From contig NZ_QGGH01000003.1 in the NCBI RefSeq assembly GCF_003148495.1, positions 62,001 to 126,000 on the forward strand: a DNA stretch of 64,000 nt. Direction: 5' to 3'. This document shows, in pieces, positions 9,823 through 19,175 of the stretch. This stretch comes from Mesorhizobium loti. Its GTDB lineage: Bacteria; Pseudomonadota; Alphaproteobacteria; Rhizobiales; Rhizobiaceae. Numbering within the stretch: position 1 is the first letter of the stretch; the number at the start of each line of letters is the position of its first letter. The notes under the pieces are model-generated. The model ran no database searches, was not told the DNA's origin, and was given only the letters and a program-made list of their open reading frames with translations. The translations under genes and the position numbers were made by a program.

Positions 9823-10755
9823 GTGAAGAAGACCATCCCGACCCTGATCGGCTTTTCGGCCATCCTGACCTGGTCGTTCCTGGCAGTGCTTTCGACTGCC
9901 GCCGGCCCGATCCCGCCTTTTCAGCTGGCGGCCATGACCTTCCTGCTCGGAGGGCTGGTCGGCGCAAGCAGCTGGATTGTCCGTCCGGGCGCGATCCGGT
10001 CGCTGCGGCAGCCATGGCCGGTCTGGGCGATCGGCACGGCGGGACTGTGCATCTACCACTGCGCCTACTTCTTCGCGATTCAGTCGGCGCCGCCGGTCGA
10101 GGTCAGCCTGATCGCCTATCTCTGGCCGCTGCTGATCGTCGTCTTCGCCGCCTTCCTGCCCGGTGAAAGGCTGAGGGTTCATCACGTCGTGGGCGTTGTT
10201 CTCGGGCTTGCCGGCGCCATCGTCGTGATCACCAAGGGCGGCAATGTCGGGCTGGCCAATGGGGTGATGAAGGGCCATGTCATCGCTCTGTTCTGCGCCT
10301 TCATCTGGGCCGGTTATTCGGTCCTGTCGCGCCGCTTCGGCCAGGTGCCGACCGATGTCGTGGCGGGTTATTGTTTCATCACGGCGGCGGTCGCTTTCGC
10401 GCTGCACCTGACCCTCGAGACCACGGTCTGGCCGCAGACGCCGACGCAGTGGATGGCTATCGTCATTCTGGGCACGATCCCTCTGGGAGCCGGCTTCTAC
10501 GCCTGGGATTTTGGCTGCAAGCACGGGGACATCATGATCCTCGGCGCCCTGTCCTACGCCGCACCGTTGTTTTCGGTGATCGTGCTGCTGTTGGCAGGGT
10601 TTGGCGTGTTCCATTGGTCGGTGGCGCTCGCTTGCGTGCTGATCACGATCGGCGCGGTCATCGCCGCCAAGGATTTGCTGTTCAAGCCACGACAGATTGC
10701 GGCTACGATCGAGACGGCAGCGTTTCCTGCGCCGGCGGAGAGCGACGCCTCCTGA
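9823..10755 (+). CDS. EamA/DMT family transporter (YddG-like)
   Basis: A 310-residue inner-membrane protein with about ten hydrophobic helices formed by two EamA halves (roughly 5-140 and 150-290). Features include a proline-rich EVSLIAYLWPLLIV stretch near residue 87 and APLFSVIVLLLAGFGVFHW near 248. Relatives such as YddG export aromatic amino acids; the real substrate here is unknown. The start is GTG at 9823. It stands alone between the rho terminator and the convergent DUF255 gene, whose stop codon begins immediately after this gene's stop. Confidence 0.82.
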   Translation: MKKTIPTLIGFSAILTWSFLAVLSTAAGPIPPFQLAAMTFLLGGLVGASSWIVRPGAIRSLRQPWPVWAIGTAGLCIYHCAYFFAIQSAPPVEVSLIAYLWPLLIVVFAAFLPGERLRVHHVVGVVLGLAGAIVVITKGGNVGLANGVMKGHVIALFCAFIWAGYSVLSRRFGQVPTDVVAGYCFITAAVAFALHLTLETTVWPQTPTQWMAIVILGTIPLGAGFYAWDFGCKHGDIMILGALSYAAPLFSVIVLLLAGFGVFHWSVALACVLITIGAVIAAKDLLFKPRQIAATIETAAFPAPAESDAS

Positions 10756-12774
10756 TTATTGACGACGCAGGAGCTGCTCCAGCTCCTTCGGATCCGTGAC
10801 GACCGGCAGGCAGACCTGGCCGGTGCAGAGCCAGGCGCCAGGTTTGTCGGTCGGCGGCAAGACTCCACCAGGCAGCAAGGGTCGATTCGCACCCGTACCG
10901 ATTGATGTGACTATGTCGACGCGACGCGGGTCCCGGTATCGATTCGCAACCGGAACGAGCTTTGGATCATCCAGCGCATCGACGATGACCAGCTTGAGCG
11001 GCTCGATTGCCAGCGCGCAGGCGTTGACGATGCCGGCCTGGCCATAGGCCTGGTGCGCCGCGCGACCGGCGGCGTGCTCGGCGATTTGCCAGGCTCTTTC
11101 CTGCAGCTCGAGATCGCCGGTGACGGACGCCAGCCGGACCAGCGCCTCGATAATCTGGCCGGTGGCGGACGGGATGGCTTCGTCGACATCGCCCCTGATG
11201 CGGATCGGCACATCGGCGCTGTCCGAGGCGCTCAGGTAATAGCCTGTCTTCTCGGCGTCGGCGTGCCAATGGTCGAGCTGCCCGATGAACTTGCCGGCTT
11301 GGTCGACATAGCTCCAATCGCCAGTCGCTTCGAACAGCGATACCGCTGCATTGGCCATGGCGGCGTAGTCGCTGGACAGAGCAGGGAACAATGTCCTGGC
11401 GCCAAGCATCGAATGCGGCAAGCGGCCATCGCGGCTGGCAGAGCTGATATGGGTGAAAGCTTTTGCCGCGGCGTCGATCCAGTCAGGCCGCGATAGCGAC
11501 CGGCCGGCCTCGGCAAGGGCTGCGATCATCTGGCCGTTCCAGTCAGTGAGGGCCTTGCCGTCGCGCCCGGGCCTCACACGATGCTCTCTGGCCGCCAGAA
11601 GTTTCGCTTTCAGCGGGACGAGTTGATCGCGATCGATAACGCTTTGGGATTGCTGGGATCTTGTTTGATGGACAACCGGTTTTCCTTCCCAGCCATGTGG
11701 GCTGGAGAGCGCGAAGTGTTTGAAAAACAAGGAGGACTCGTCGCCGAGAACAGCTTCGATCTCGTCCCGGCTCCAGGTGTAGAACAGCCCTTCCTCACCG
11801 TCGCTGTCGGCGTCGAGGCTGGCGGCGAAGGCGCCGCCGTCGACGCGCATTTCGCGCAGCAGCCAGTCGACCGTCTCTTCGATTCGCACCCGGAACAGTT
11901 CATTGCCGCCTGCCGCATAGGCCCAGTTGCAGAAGCGGATGAGCTGCGCATTGTCGTAGAGCATCTTTTCGAAATGCGGCACCAGCCATTCGGCATCGGT
12001 CGAGTAGCGGCTGAGCCCGCCGCCAATATGATCGTAGATGCCGCCGCTCACCATCTGTTCGAGGCTGATGAGGACGTCGTCGCGATGGCTGGCGTTGCCG
12101 TCGCGCAGCCAGGACAGCCAGAGTGTCAGCATGAACGGCGCATTGGGGAATTTCGGCGCGCCGCTTAAGCCCCCTAGATCGCGGTCGATCATGCCGTCGA
12201 TGCCCTTGGCCAGTTCCGCCAGCGTGTCGCGATCGAGCCCTGTTTTCGCATGCGAGCCGGCGAGCCGTGCCTCGACATGTGTCGTCAGGCCGTCGGCGCT
12301 CTGGTTGAGGCTCGCCCGCTTCTCGCGCCAGGCCTTGTCCACCGCCTCCATCACCTGGATGAAACCAGGACGACCATAGCGCGGCTCGCGCGGGAAATAG
12401 GTGCCGCCCCAGAACGGCTTGCCGTCCGGGGTCAGGAACATGGTCAGTGGCCAGCCGCCTTGCTCGCCCATGGCGGATAGCGCCGCCATGTAGATCTGGT
12501 CGATGTCAGGGCGCTCCTCGCGGTCGACCTTGATATTGACGAACAGACGGTTCATGACGGCGGCGACGTCAGCGTTCTCGAAGCTTTCGTGCGCCATGAC
12601 ATGGCACCAATGGCAGGCGGCATAGCCGACCGAAAGCAGGATCGGCCTGTCCAGCGCCTTTGCCTCCCCAAGCGAAGCCGGCGACCAGGCCCGCCAGTGG
12701 ACGGGATTGCCGCTGTGCTGCTGCAGATAGGGGCTGGCCTCCTGGGCAAGCAGGTTTTGCGCGGGTAGCGTCAC
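10756..12774 (-). CDS. Thioredoxin-fold DUF255 protein (YyaL/SSP411 family)
   Basis: A 672-residue protein: an N-terminal thioredoxin-like domain (about 4-165) with the redox pair C54-x-x-C57 in GYAACHWCHVMAHESF, then a long alpha/alpha-toroid region resembling six-hairpin glycosidases. The family is widespread (human SPATA20) but its enzymatic role is not established. HFEKMLYDNAQL and the region near AEAGRSLSRPDW are family-typical. It ends exactly where the convergent DMT gene ends and is divergent from mnmE with 66 bases between. Confidence 0.88.
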   Translation of the reverse strand: MTLPAQNLLAQEASPYLQQHSGNPVHWRAWSPASLGEAKALDRPILLSVGYAACHWCHVMAHESFENADVAAVMNRLFVNIKVDREERPDIDQIYMAALSAMGEQGGWPLTMFLTPDGKPFWGGTYFPREPRYGRPGFIQVMEAVDKAWREKRASLNQSADGLTTHVEARLAGSHAKTGLDRDTLAELAKGIDGMIDRDLGGLSGAPKFPNAPFMLTLWLSWLRDGNASHRDDVLISLEQMVSGGIYDHIGGGLSRYSTDAEWLVPHFEKMLYDNAQLIRFCNWAYAAGGNELFRVRIEETVDWLLREMRVDGGAFAASLDADSDGEEGLFYTWSRDEIEAVLGDESSLFFKHFALSSPHGWEGKPVVHQTRSQQSQSVIDRDQLVPLKAKLLAAREHRVRPGRDGKALTDWNGQMIAALAEAGRSLSRPDWIDAAAKAFTHISSASRDGRLPHSMLGARTLFPALSSDYAAMANAAVSLFEATGDWSYVDQAGKFIGQLDHWHADAEKTGYYLSASDSADVPIRIRGDVDEAIPSATGQIIEALVRLASVTGDLELQERAWQIAEHAAGRAAHQAYGQAGIVNACALAIEPLKLVIVDALDDPKLVPVANRYRDPRRVDIVTSIGTGANRPLLPGGVLPPTDKPGAWLCTGQVCLPVVTDPKELEQLLRRQ

Positions 12775-12840
12775 GATGGGTAAACTCGGTTGGGGTTACC
12801 GTATGGGCGCGAAGCTAGGGTGGTTTGGTAGAGCGGGCAA

Positions 12841-14172
12841 ATGATTTCAGGCGATTCGATCGTTGCATTGTCGAGCGGCCGGCTTCCGGCCGGCGTCGCC
12901 GTCATCCGCATTTCGGGCCCGCAGACTCGATTCGTAGTCGAAACGATTGCCAACGGTATGGTTAAGGGCCGCGCGGCGGTTTTGCGCAGGCTGCGGGCGC
13001 CCGATGGAACCGTATTGGATAACGGCCTGGTCGTCTTCTTTCCCGGGCCGGCCAGTTTTACGGGTGAAGATGTCGCGGAGTTCCACGTTCACGGCGGACG
13101 TGCGGTGGTGGCCAGGATGCTGGAGACGATCACTGGTTTTGACGGCGTCAGGCACGCGGAACCAGGCGAATTCACCCGCCGCGCCTTTCTTAACGGCAAA
13201 GTCGATCTGGTCGAGACCGAGGCGCTGGCGGATCTCGTCAACGCCGAAACCGAGGCGCAGCGGCGTTTTGCTGTCCAAAATGCCGAAGGCGTTCAGAGCG
13301 AACTCTACCTCGGCTGGCGCCGCAGGCTGGTCCATGCCCGCGCCATGATCGAGGCGGAGATCGATTTTGCCGATGAGGACGATGTCCCCGGTTCCGTTTC
13401 GGATACGGTTTGGTCCGACGTCCGGATAATGATCGATGAGATCCACCAACACATCGCCGGGTTTCGCGCCGCCGAGATCATTCGCGATGGATTCGAGGTC
13501 GTCATCCTTGGTGCGCCCAACGCTGGTAAGTCGAGTCTGTTCAACGCCCTGGCGCGGCGGGATGCCGCTATAGTAACGGATGAGCCCGGCACGACGCGGG
13601 ATCTGCTTGAAGTGACACTTGATCTTCAGGGGCTGCGGGTCAGGCTTACGGATACGGCCGGGCTGCGCGATGCGCCGGGCAAGGTCGAGGCGATTGGCAT
13701 CGAGAAGGCGAAGGCCAAGGCGCATGGTGCCGATCTCTTGCTGCTGCTGCAGGACGTTGCGGACCCCAGGGACATCGGGTCGCTGCCGACGGAGGCGCCG
13801 GCCTTGCGCGTCGGCACCAAGCTCGATCTGCTGGAGAGCCGTGCTGCAAACGAAGCGGCTGGCGATTATGATCTTGTCATCTCGGTGAAGAATGGGGCCG
13901 GCGTGGAAGAACTGCTGGCGGAAATCGGCCGGCGTGCGGCGGAGGCGGCCGGTAGCGTCGGCGATGTTCTGCCCTCACGCCTGCGCCACGTCGAATTGCT
14001 TGGCGCGGCAAACAGCCATCTGCTTCGTGCCATTGACGACAGGACTGTCGGACAGGAATTGCGCGCCGAGGAGTTGCGGCTCGCTGCCGATCGCCTGGGC
14101 CGAATCGTTGGCGCCATTGACGTCGAGGACATGCTGGACGTGATCTTTTCGCAGTTCTGCATCGGTAAATGA
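12841..14172 (+). CDS. mnmE: tRNA modification GTPase MnmE
   Basis: A 443-residue GTPase that, with MnmG, installs the 5-(carboxymethyl)aminomethyl group at uridine-34 of certain tRNAs. N-terminal folate-binding domain 1-118; G domain with P-loop GAPNAGKS (224-231), TTRD (251-254) and DTAGLRD (271-277); C-terminal CIGK (440-443) carries the catalytic cysteine. The TGA stop is the first three bases of a parS-like site, so the centromere cluster begins inside the gene end. mnmG follows after about 300 bp. Confidence 0.96.
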   Translation: MISGDSIVALSSGRLPAGVAVIRISGPQTRFVVETIANGMVKGRAAVLRRLRAPDGTVLDNGLVVFFPGPASFTGEDVAEFHVHGGRAVVARMLETITGFDGVRHAEPGEFTRRAFLNGKVDLVETEALADLVNAETEAQRRFAVQNAEGVQSELYLGWRRRLVHARAMIEAEIDFADEDDVPGSVSDTVWSDVRIMIDEIHQHIAGFRAAEIIRDGFEVVILGAPNAGKSSLFNALARRDAAIVTDEPGTTRDLLEVTLDLQGLRVRLTDTAGLRDAPGKVEAIGIEKAKAKAHGADLLLLLQDVADPRDIGSLPTEAPALRVGTKLDLLESRAANEAAGDYDLVISVKNGAGVEELLAEIGRRAAEAAGSVGDVLPSRLRHVELLGAANSHLLRAIDDRTVGQELRAEELRLAADRLGRIVGAIDVEDMLDVIFSQFCIGK

Positions 14173-14395
14173 CTCACGTGAAACAGTCTTTTGCCCGATG
14201 GATCTGCCTCTGATGCTTCAGAGGCTTTGAGGGATTGTCCGTGCGGAACCGCTTGCCCGTGGATGACGAAGGCGGGGAGGCTCGTCCAAGCCACCGCGCT
14301 GCGCCGCCGGCGTGACTCACGTGAAACATCTGTGGTCCCAATGACTCACGTGAAACACGCGCGATGGCAAGTGCAAGGCTGTTTCACGTGAAACG
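14170..14395. promoter_or_regulatory. parS: parS centromere cluster (four ParB target sites)
   Basis: Four 16-bp sites lie between mnmE and mnmG. The last (14380-14395, TGTTTCACGTGAAACG) matches the consensus TGTTTCACGTGAAACA at 15 of 16. The others (14170-14185, 14313-14328 and 14342-14357) are all the same variant, TGACTCACGTGAAACA, 14 of 16, with both mismatches in the left arm. Start-to-start spacings are 143, 29 and 38 bases. ParA/ParB are encoded 3 kb downstream and the candidate oriC is ~8 kb upstream, so this is the expected chromosomal partition locus. Confidence 0.9.
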
Positions 14396-14470
14396 ACTTA
14401 CGGAGTTTTCTTGACAGCGCTGCTTGGCAGGGACATGTGTCCCTCATTCATTGAGTCTAGGAAGTTTGTG

Positions 14471-16351
14471 ATGACCAATCACTATGATGTGGTTGTGGTG
14501 GGCGGCGGCCACGCGGGTTGCGAGGCGGCCAGTGCTGCTGCGCGCGCCGGTGCCAGGACTGCACTGGTGACGCTACGCTTTGATACGATCGGTGTCATGT
14601 CGTGCAATCCGGCGATCGGCGGGCTCGGCAAGGGTCATCTGGTGCGCGAGATCGATGCCATGGACGGCCTGATGGGCCGGGCAGCCGACGCTGCCGGCAT
14701 TCAGTTCCGTCTGCTCAACCGCCGCAAGGGTCCGGCGGTGCGCGGCCCCCGCACGCAGGCCGACAGGAAGCTCTATCGCCTTGCCATGCAAGAAGCGATT
14801 CGGCAGCAGAACGATCTCGACGTCGTCGAAGGCGAGGTTCTGGACTTCGAGATCGTCGCCGGCCGGATCGCGGCTGTTTTCCTGGCTGACGGCAGGCGGC
14901 TTGCCTGTGGCGCGGTCGTTCTGACGACTGGGACCTTCCTGCGCGGGCTTATTCACATCGGCGAGAAAAAGATTGTCGCCGGCCGCATGAACGAGCAGGC
15001 CAGCCTTGGCCTGTCGGCAACGATGGACCGGGCGGGCTTCAAGCTCGGACGGCTGAAGACCGGCACGCCACCTCGGCTCGATGGCCGGACCATCGATTGG
15101 GCGTCGCTGGAAAAACAGGCCGCCGATGAATATCCGGTGCCGTTCTCACTGATGACCGACCGCATCGAGACGCCGCAGATCGAGTGCGGCATCACGCGGA
15201 CCACTACGGCAACTCATGATTTGATCCGCGCCAATCTCCGCCGCTCGGCCATGTATTCCGGTTCGATCGAAGGGGTCGGGCCGCGCTATTGCCCGTCGAT
15301 CGAGGACAAGATCGTCAAGTTCGGCGATCGGGATGGACACCAGATCTTTCTGGAGCCGGAAGGGTTGGACGACGACACCGTCTATCCCAATGGGATTTCG
15401 ACCTCGCTGCCTGAGGATGTGCAGCTTGACATCCTGAAAACCATTCCCGGGCTCGAACGCGCAACCATGCTGCAGCCCGGCTATGCCATTGAATATGATC
15501 ATGTCGATCCGCGCGAGCTGCATCAGACCCTGGAGACGAAGCGCATTAGTGGCCTCTTCCTCGCCGGGCAGATCAATGGCACGACCGGCTATGAAGAAGC
15601 GGCCGGGCAGGGCCTGCTCGCCGGCCTCAATGCGGCGCGGCGGGCGGCAGGCAGCGAGCAGATCGTGCTCAGCCGCACCGAGGCCTATATCGGGGTGATG
15701 GTCGACGATTTGACCAGCCGCGGCATCAGCGAACCCTACCGGATGTTCACCTCGCGGGCTGAGTTCCGACTCTCGCTGCGCGCCGACAATGCCGATGAGC
15801 GGCTGACGCCATTGGCGGCGAAACTGGGCATCGCCTCGACGCGGCGGATGCGGCGCTACGAGCATGTCATGCAGCATCTCGATGAGGCGCGAGAACTGGC
15901 GAAGTCGCTCACCCTGACCCCCAATGAAGCGGCGCGTCATGGGCTGGAGATCAACCGGGATGGCGTGCGCCGGTCCGGCTATGAATTGCTGTCCTATCCC
16001 GACGTCGATGTGGCCTGGCTGGCTCGTATCGATTCGCGGTTCGCGGAAATCGACGGCAAGACGGCGGAACGTCTCGAAACGGAAGCGAAATATTCGGTCT
16101 ATCTCGATCGCCAAAGGACGGATGTGGCGCAAATCCGGCATGAAGAGAGCCGCTTGATCCCTGAGGCGGTCGATTTCGCCGGCGTGCCGGGACTGTCGAA
16201 CGAGTTGAAGCAGAAGATGCAGGTACGGCGGCCGCGCTCGATCGCCGATGCCCAGCGCATGGAAGGCATGACACCGGCGGCGCTGGCGATCATTGTCGCG
16301 CATGTCCGCCATGCAGAGAGCGCCCAGCGCCCACAAAAGGATGTTGCGTGA
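14471..16351 (+). CDS. mnmG: tRNA uridine-5-carboxymethylaminomethyl modification enzyme MnmG
   Basis: A 626-residue FAD-dependent partner of MnmE. The Rossmann motif GGGHAG is at residues 11-16; further family blocks are [32 protein letters not shown] [17 protein letters not shown], and the C-terminal helical region with [11 protein letters not shown]. An in-frame upstream extension to 14411 exists, but the ATG at 14471 with AGGAAG just upstream fits the family N-terminus. Its stop overlaps the rsmG start by four bases. Confidence 0.96.
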   Translation: MTNHYDVVVVGGGHAGCEAASAAARAGARTALVTLRFDTIGVMSCNPAIGGLGKGHLVREIDAMDGLMGRAADAAGIQFRLLNRRKGPAVRGPRTQADRKLYRLAMQEAIRQQNDLDVVEGEVLDFEIVAGRIAAVFLADGRRLACGAVVLTTGTFLRGLIHIGEKKIVAGRMNEQASLGLSATMDRAGFKLGRLKTGTPPRLDGRTIDWASLEKQAADEYPVPFSLMTDRIETPQIECGITRTTTATHDLIRANLRRSAMYSGSIEGVGPRYCPSIEDKIVKFGDRDGHQIFLEPEGLDDDTVYPNGISTSLPEDVQLDILKTIPGLERATMLQPGYAIEYDHVDPRELHQTLETKRISGLFLAGQINGTTGYEEAAGQGLLAGLNAARRAAGSEQIVLSRTEAYIGVMVDDLTSRGISEPYRMFTSRAEFRLSLRADNADERLTPLAAKLGIASTRRMRRYEHVMQHLDEARELAKSLTLTPNEAARHGLEINRDGVRRSGYELLSYPDVDVAWLARIDSRFAEIDGKTAERLETEAKYSVYLDRQRTDVAQIRHEESRLIPEAVDFAGVPGLSNELKQKMQVRRPRSIADAQRMEGMTPAALAIIVAHVRHAESAQRPQKDVA

Positions 16352-16980
16352 GTTCTATGTCCTGGAAGAGCCTGCAGGACGCGGCGGGCCCGGTTTCACG
16401 TGAAACATTCGATCGGCTGATGGCGTTCGAGCAGATGTTCCAGAAATGGAACCGCAGCATCAATCTTGTGGCGCAGTCGACGTCGGGCGATGTCTGGCAG
16501 CGCCACATCCTCGACAGCGCGCAGCTCGGGCGCATAGAGCCGACCGCCACACGCTGGGTGGATCTCGGCTCGGGCGGCGGATTCCCCGGCCTCGTCATGG
16601 CTTTTCTGCTTGCCGAGCGCGACGGCGCCAGCATCGATCTGGTTGAAAGCAATCGCAAAAAAGCATCCTTCCTGCAGACCGTGGTCGGACAGTTCAGCCT
16701 GCCGGCGCGGGTCGTGGCGCGCCGCATCGACGACAGCCATGCGCTTGTTTCGACACCGCAAATCGTCACGGCGCGAGCGCTGGCCTCGCTTTCGAGCTTG
16801 CTGGACCTGTCGGCGCCCTGGCTGACGTCGGGCGCGCGCGGCCTGTTCCACAAAGGCCGGGATTACCGCGCCGAAGTGCAAGAAAGCGTTCACCGATGGT
16901 CCTTCGATCTGGTAGAACATCCAAGTGTGACCGACCCTCATGGGGTCATCCTTGAATTGTCGAACCTGCGACCTGTCTGA
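16348..16980 (+). CDS. rsmG: 16S rRNA (guanine-527-N7) methyltransferase
   Basis: A 210-residue methyltransferase that modifies G527 of 16S rRNA. The SAM-binding motif [12 protein letters not shown] is at residues 71-82, preceded by RHILDSAQL (52-60), both diagnostic. A GTG overlapping the mnmG stop (GTGA) starts it; an ATG three codons on is an alternative. A perfect parS core lies within codons 16-20 and encodes VSRET. It is followed by parA with a 33-base gap. Confidence 0.95.
   Translation: MSSMSWKSLQDAAGPVSRETFDRLMAFEQMFQKWNRSINLVAQSTSGDVWQRHILDSAQLGRIEPTATRWVDLGSGGGFPGLVMAFLLAERDGASIDLVESNRKKASFLQTVVGQFSLPARVVARRIDDSHALVSTPQIVTARALASLSSLLDLSAPWLTSGARGLFHKGRDYRAEVQESVHRWSFDLVEHPSVTDPHGVILELSNLRPV
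16392..16407. promoter_or_regulatory. parS: parS site embedded in rsmG
   Basis: GGTTTCACGTGAAACA has a full 14-bp palindromic core GTTTCACGTGAAAC (16393-16406) and matches the consensus at 15 of 16. It lies inside the rsmG coding sequence, about 620 bp before parA. Confidence 0.85.
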
Positions 16981-17013
16981 TCTGCGACCTTTCAGACCAT
17001 TTGGCGACCCAAA

Positions 17014-17835
17014 ATGAACTTCTGGCATAGACCCATGATGAAGAATGGCCCCCGAATCATCACCGTAGCCAACCAAAAGGGCGGCGTCGGCAAGACCACT
17101 ACCGCCATCAATCTGGCGACCGCGCTGGCCGCGATCGGCGAAAAGGTGCTGATCGTCGATCTCGATCCGCAAGGCAATGCCAGCACCGGCCTTGGCATTG
17201 ACCGCAAGGATCGGACGGTCTCGTCCTATGACGTGCTGACCGGCGAGCTGGAGCTGGAAGCCGCGGCCATCCCGACGGCTGTGCCTGGCCTGTCGATCGT
17301 GCCGTCGACGCTCGATCTGCTCGGCATCGAAATGGAGATCGCCTCCGCACCCGACCGTGTGCTCAAGCTGCGCAATGCGCTTCGCGCCGCAACCGCCCGT
17401 GGGGCGCCGTTCGGCTATGTGCTGATCGATTGCCCGCCGTCGCTCAACCTTTTGACTTTGAATTCCATGGCGGCAGCCGATTCTGTTCTTGTGCCGCTGC
17501 AATGCGAATTCTTCGCGCTCGAAGGTCTCAGCCAATTGCTGGAAACGGTCGAGCAGGTGCGCCGTTCGATCAATCCGGATCTCACCATCCAGGGCATCGT
17601 GCTGACCATGTATGACGGCCGCAACAATCTCGCCAACCAGGTGGTGCAGGATGTGCGGGCGCATATGGGCGACAAGGTCTACGAGACCATCATTCCGCGC
17701 AATGTTCGGGTGTCCGAGGCGCCGTCTTACGGCAAGCCGGCGATCCTCTACGACCTGAAATGCTCGGGTAGCCAGGCCTATCTGCAACTGGCGTCGGAAG
17801 TGATCCGCCGTGAGCGCAAGTTACGCGCTGCTTAA
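17014..17835 (+). CDS. parA: Chromosome partitioning ATPase ParA
   Basis: A 273-residue deviant-Walker ATPase that binds DNA nonspecifically and drives segregation of ParB-parS complexes. The deviant Walker A KGGVGKTTT spans residues 22-30; DLDPQGNAST (switch) and LIDCPPSLNLLT (Walker B) follow. The start could be 17014, 17035 or 17038; the first gives six extra residues before MMKNGPRIITVANQ. It is followed by parB after 63 bases. Confidence 0.96.
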   Translation: MNFWHRPMMKNGPRIITVANQKGGVGKTTTAINLATALAAIGEKVLIVDLDPQGNASTGLGIDRKDRTVSSYDVLTGELELEAAAIPTAVPGLSIVPSTLDLLGIEMEIASAPDRVLKLRNALRAATARGAPFGYVLIDCPPSLNLLTLNSMAAADSVLVPLQCEFFALEGLSQLLETVEQVRRSINPDLTIQGIVLTMYDGRNNLANQVVQDVRAHMGDKVYETIIPRNVRVSEAPSYGKPAILYDLKCSGSQAYLQLASEVIRRERKLRAA

Positions 17836-17898
17836 TAGACCGTCCACACAGTTAAAAGCCGATTCGATACCGAAACGATCCGGGACTTTGGAATAAAA

Positions 17899-18789
17899 AT
17901 GAGCGAAGACCTTTCGAGAAAGAGACTGGGCCGTGGACTGGCAGCGCTGATCGGCGAGATTGATCGCCCAGTAGCACCCGAAAAGCCGGGTATGAGCGCC
18001 GACGGCAAGGTGCCGATCGAGTTCCTGACGCCAAATCCGAAAAATCCGCGCCGGCATTTCGGCGACGCCGAGCTGACGGATCTCGCGCAGTCGATCCGCG
18101 AACATGGCGTCGTCCAGCCGGTGGTGGCGCGGCCTTCGCCGACACAGGCCGGACGCTACGAGATCATCGCCGGCGAACGTCGCTGGCGTGCGGCGCAGCG
18201 CGCCGGGCTGACCGATATCCCGGTCATCATCCGCGAGGTCAACGACCGCACCGCGCTCGAACTGGCGATCATCGAGAACGTCCAGCGCACCGACCTCAAT
18301 GCGGTCGAGGAAGCGCTTGGTTATCAGCAACTGATCGACGATCACGGCTACACCCAGGCCGATCTCGGCCAGGTGATCGGCAAGAGCCGCAGCCATGTCG
18401 CCAACACGCTCAGGCTCCTGAAGCTGCCGGATGTGATCCGCGATATGCTGGTCGACGGCGCACTGTCTGCGGGCCACGCCCGCACGCTGGTGACGGCCGA
18501 GGATCCGGCCGGCCTTGCCAAGCGCATCGTCGAAGAGGGGCTTTCGGTGCGGCAAGCCGAAGCGCTGGCGCAGATGCCGGCCGGCAGCAGCAGTGCGAAG
18601 GAAGCCAAGCCTGCGCCAAGCCCGGAGCAAAAGGACGCCGACACGCTGGCGCTGGAAAAGCTGCTGACCGACACGATCGGCATGATCGTATCGGTGGATC
18701 ACAAGGGCAAGGGCGGCACGCTTCGCGTGTCCTATCGGTCGCTGGAGCAGCTTGATGAGCTGTGCAGACGGCTGAAGCAGGAGCGGTAG
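17899..18789 (+). CDS. parB: Chromosome partitioning protein ParB (CTPase clamp)
   Basis: A 296-residue ParB. The N-terminal ParA-activating motif LGRGLAALI is at residues 10-18. The CTP-binding domain holds GERRWRAAQRAG (92-103) and ENVQRTDLNAVEEA (126-139). A helix-turn-helix (about 151-172, including TQADLGQVIGKSRSHVANTL) reads parS, and the C-terminal dimerisation domain follows a proline/lysine-rich linker (about 231-245). It pairs with the parS sites upstream. A terminator follows. Confidence 0.96.
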   Translation: MSEDLSRKRLGRGLAALIGEIDRPVAPEKPGMSADGKVPIEFLTPNPKNPRRHFGDAELTDLAQSIREHGVVQPVVARPSPTQAGRYEIIAGERRWRAAQRAGLTDIPVIIREVNDRTALELAIIENVQRTDLNAVEEALGYQQLIDDHGYTQADLGQVIGKSRSHVANTLRLLKLPDVIRDMLVDGALSAGHARTLVTAEDPAGLAKRIVEEGLSVRQAEALAQMPAGSSSAKEAKPAPSPEQKDADTLALEKLLTDTIGMIVSVDHKGKGGTLRVSYRSLEQLDELCRRLKQER

Positions 18790-18839
18790 TTAGCCGGCGA
18801 ATTATCTTCAAGTCGGAGATTGATTTGGCGCATATGGAA

Positions 18840-18868
18840 AGGGCTGGCCGTTGGGCGGCCTTTTTTCC
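18840..18868 (+). terminator. Rho-independent terminator after parB
   Basis: Hairpin GGCCG-TTGGG-CGGCC (18846-18860) followed by TTTTTTCC. It lies ~55 bases after the parB stop. The gap 18790-19175 also contains a holA 3'-end copy (18935-18995) and a TTGACA hexamer at 19005-19010 that might belong to the promoter of the next gene, though no well-spaced -10 is evident. Confidence 0.8.
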
Positions 18869-18934
18869 TTTGTGGCAATGGTGATTGGCGAAATCGGCGA
18901 AGCCGCGAATCCCCTCGAGAGGGGAGATTGGGCG

Positions 18935-18995
18935 CGCTGCCCCAGCCTCGCGCTCTCAACCGCGATCCCGAGCAGCGCCTGTCGCCAGCCCTGGC
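18935..18995 (-). pseudogene. Diverged copy of the holA 3' end
   Basis: Reading leftward this stretch encodes QALLGIAVESARLGQ, matching the last residues of the intact HolA (QALLGIAVESSRLAQ). Nucleotide identity to 20674-20735 is about 82% over 45 bases, then breaks with a two-base gap. Most differences are synonymous third-position changes (GCG/GCA, CTC/CTG, ATC/ATA, GTT/GTC). The stop codon is missing. It is in the same orientation as holA and marks the left side of the DUF1326/DUF2182 insertion. Confidence 0.75.
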
Positions 18996-19175
18996 GCTCG
19001 CGGCTTGACAGTGCCAGGCAACGGCGTAACCTATATTACATATGGCTTAAATTATGTGCCCTAGCGTGCCGGTCAGTCGAGGCAAGGGCTATTTGCCGTT
19101 CCTACAATAGTCGTGAAATGGCACCGCCTTGCCAAAGCGATATGCCGACGCGCCTGACGCAAGTGGGAGGTGCAA

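Noticed and set aside
16396..17787. 463-codon minus-strand frame crossing rsmG and parA
   Set aside because: It overlaps two highly conserved genes in the opposite direction and its translation is histidine/arginine-rich noise.
19005..19037. TTGACA and TATATT before the DUF1326 gene
   Set aside because: The spacing between them is 21 bases, too long for a standard promoter.
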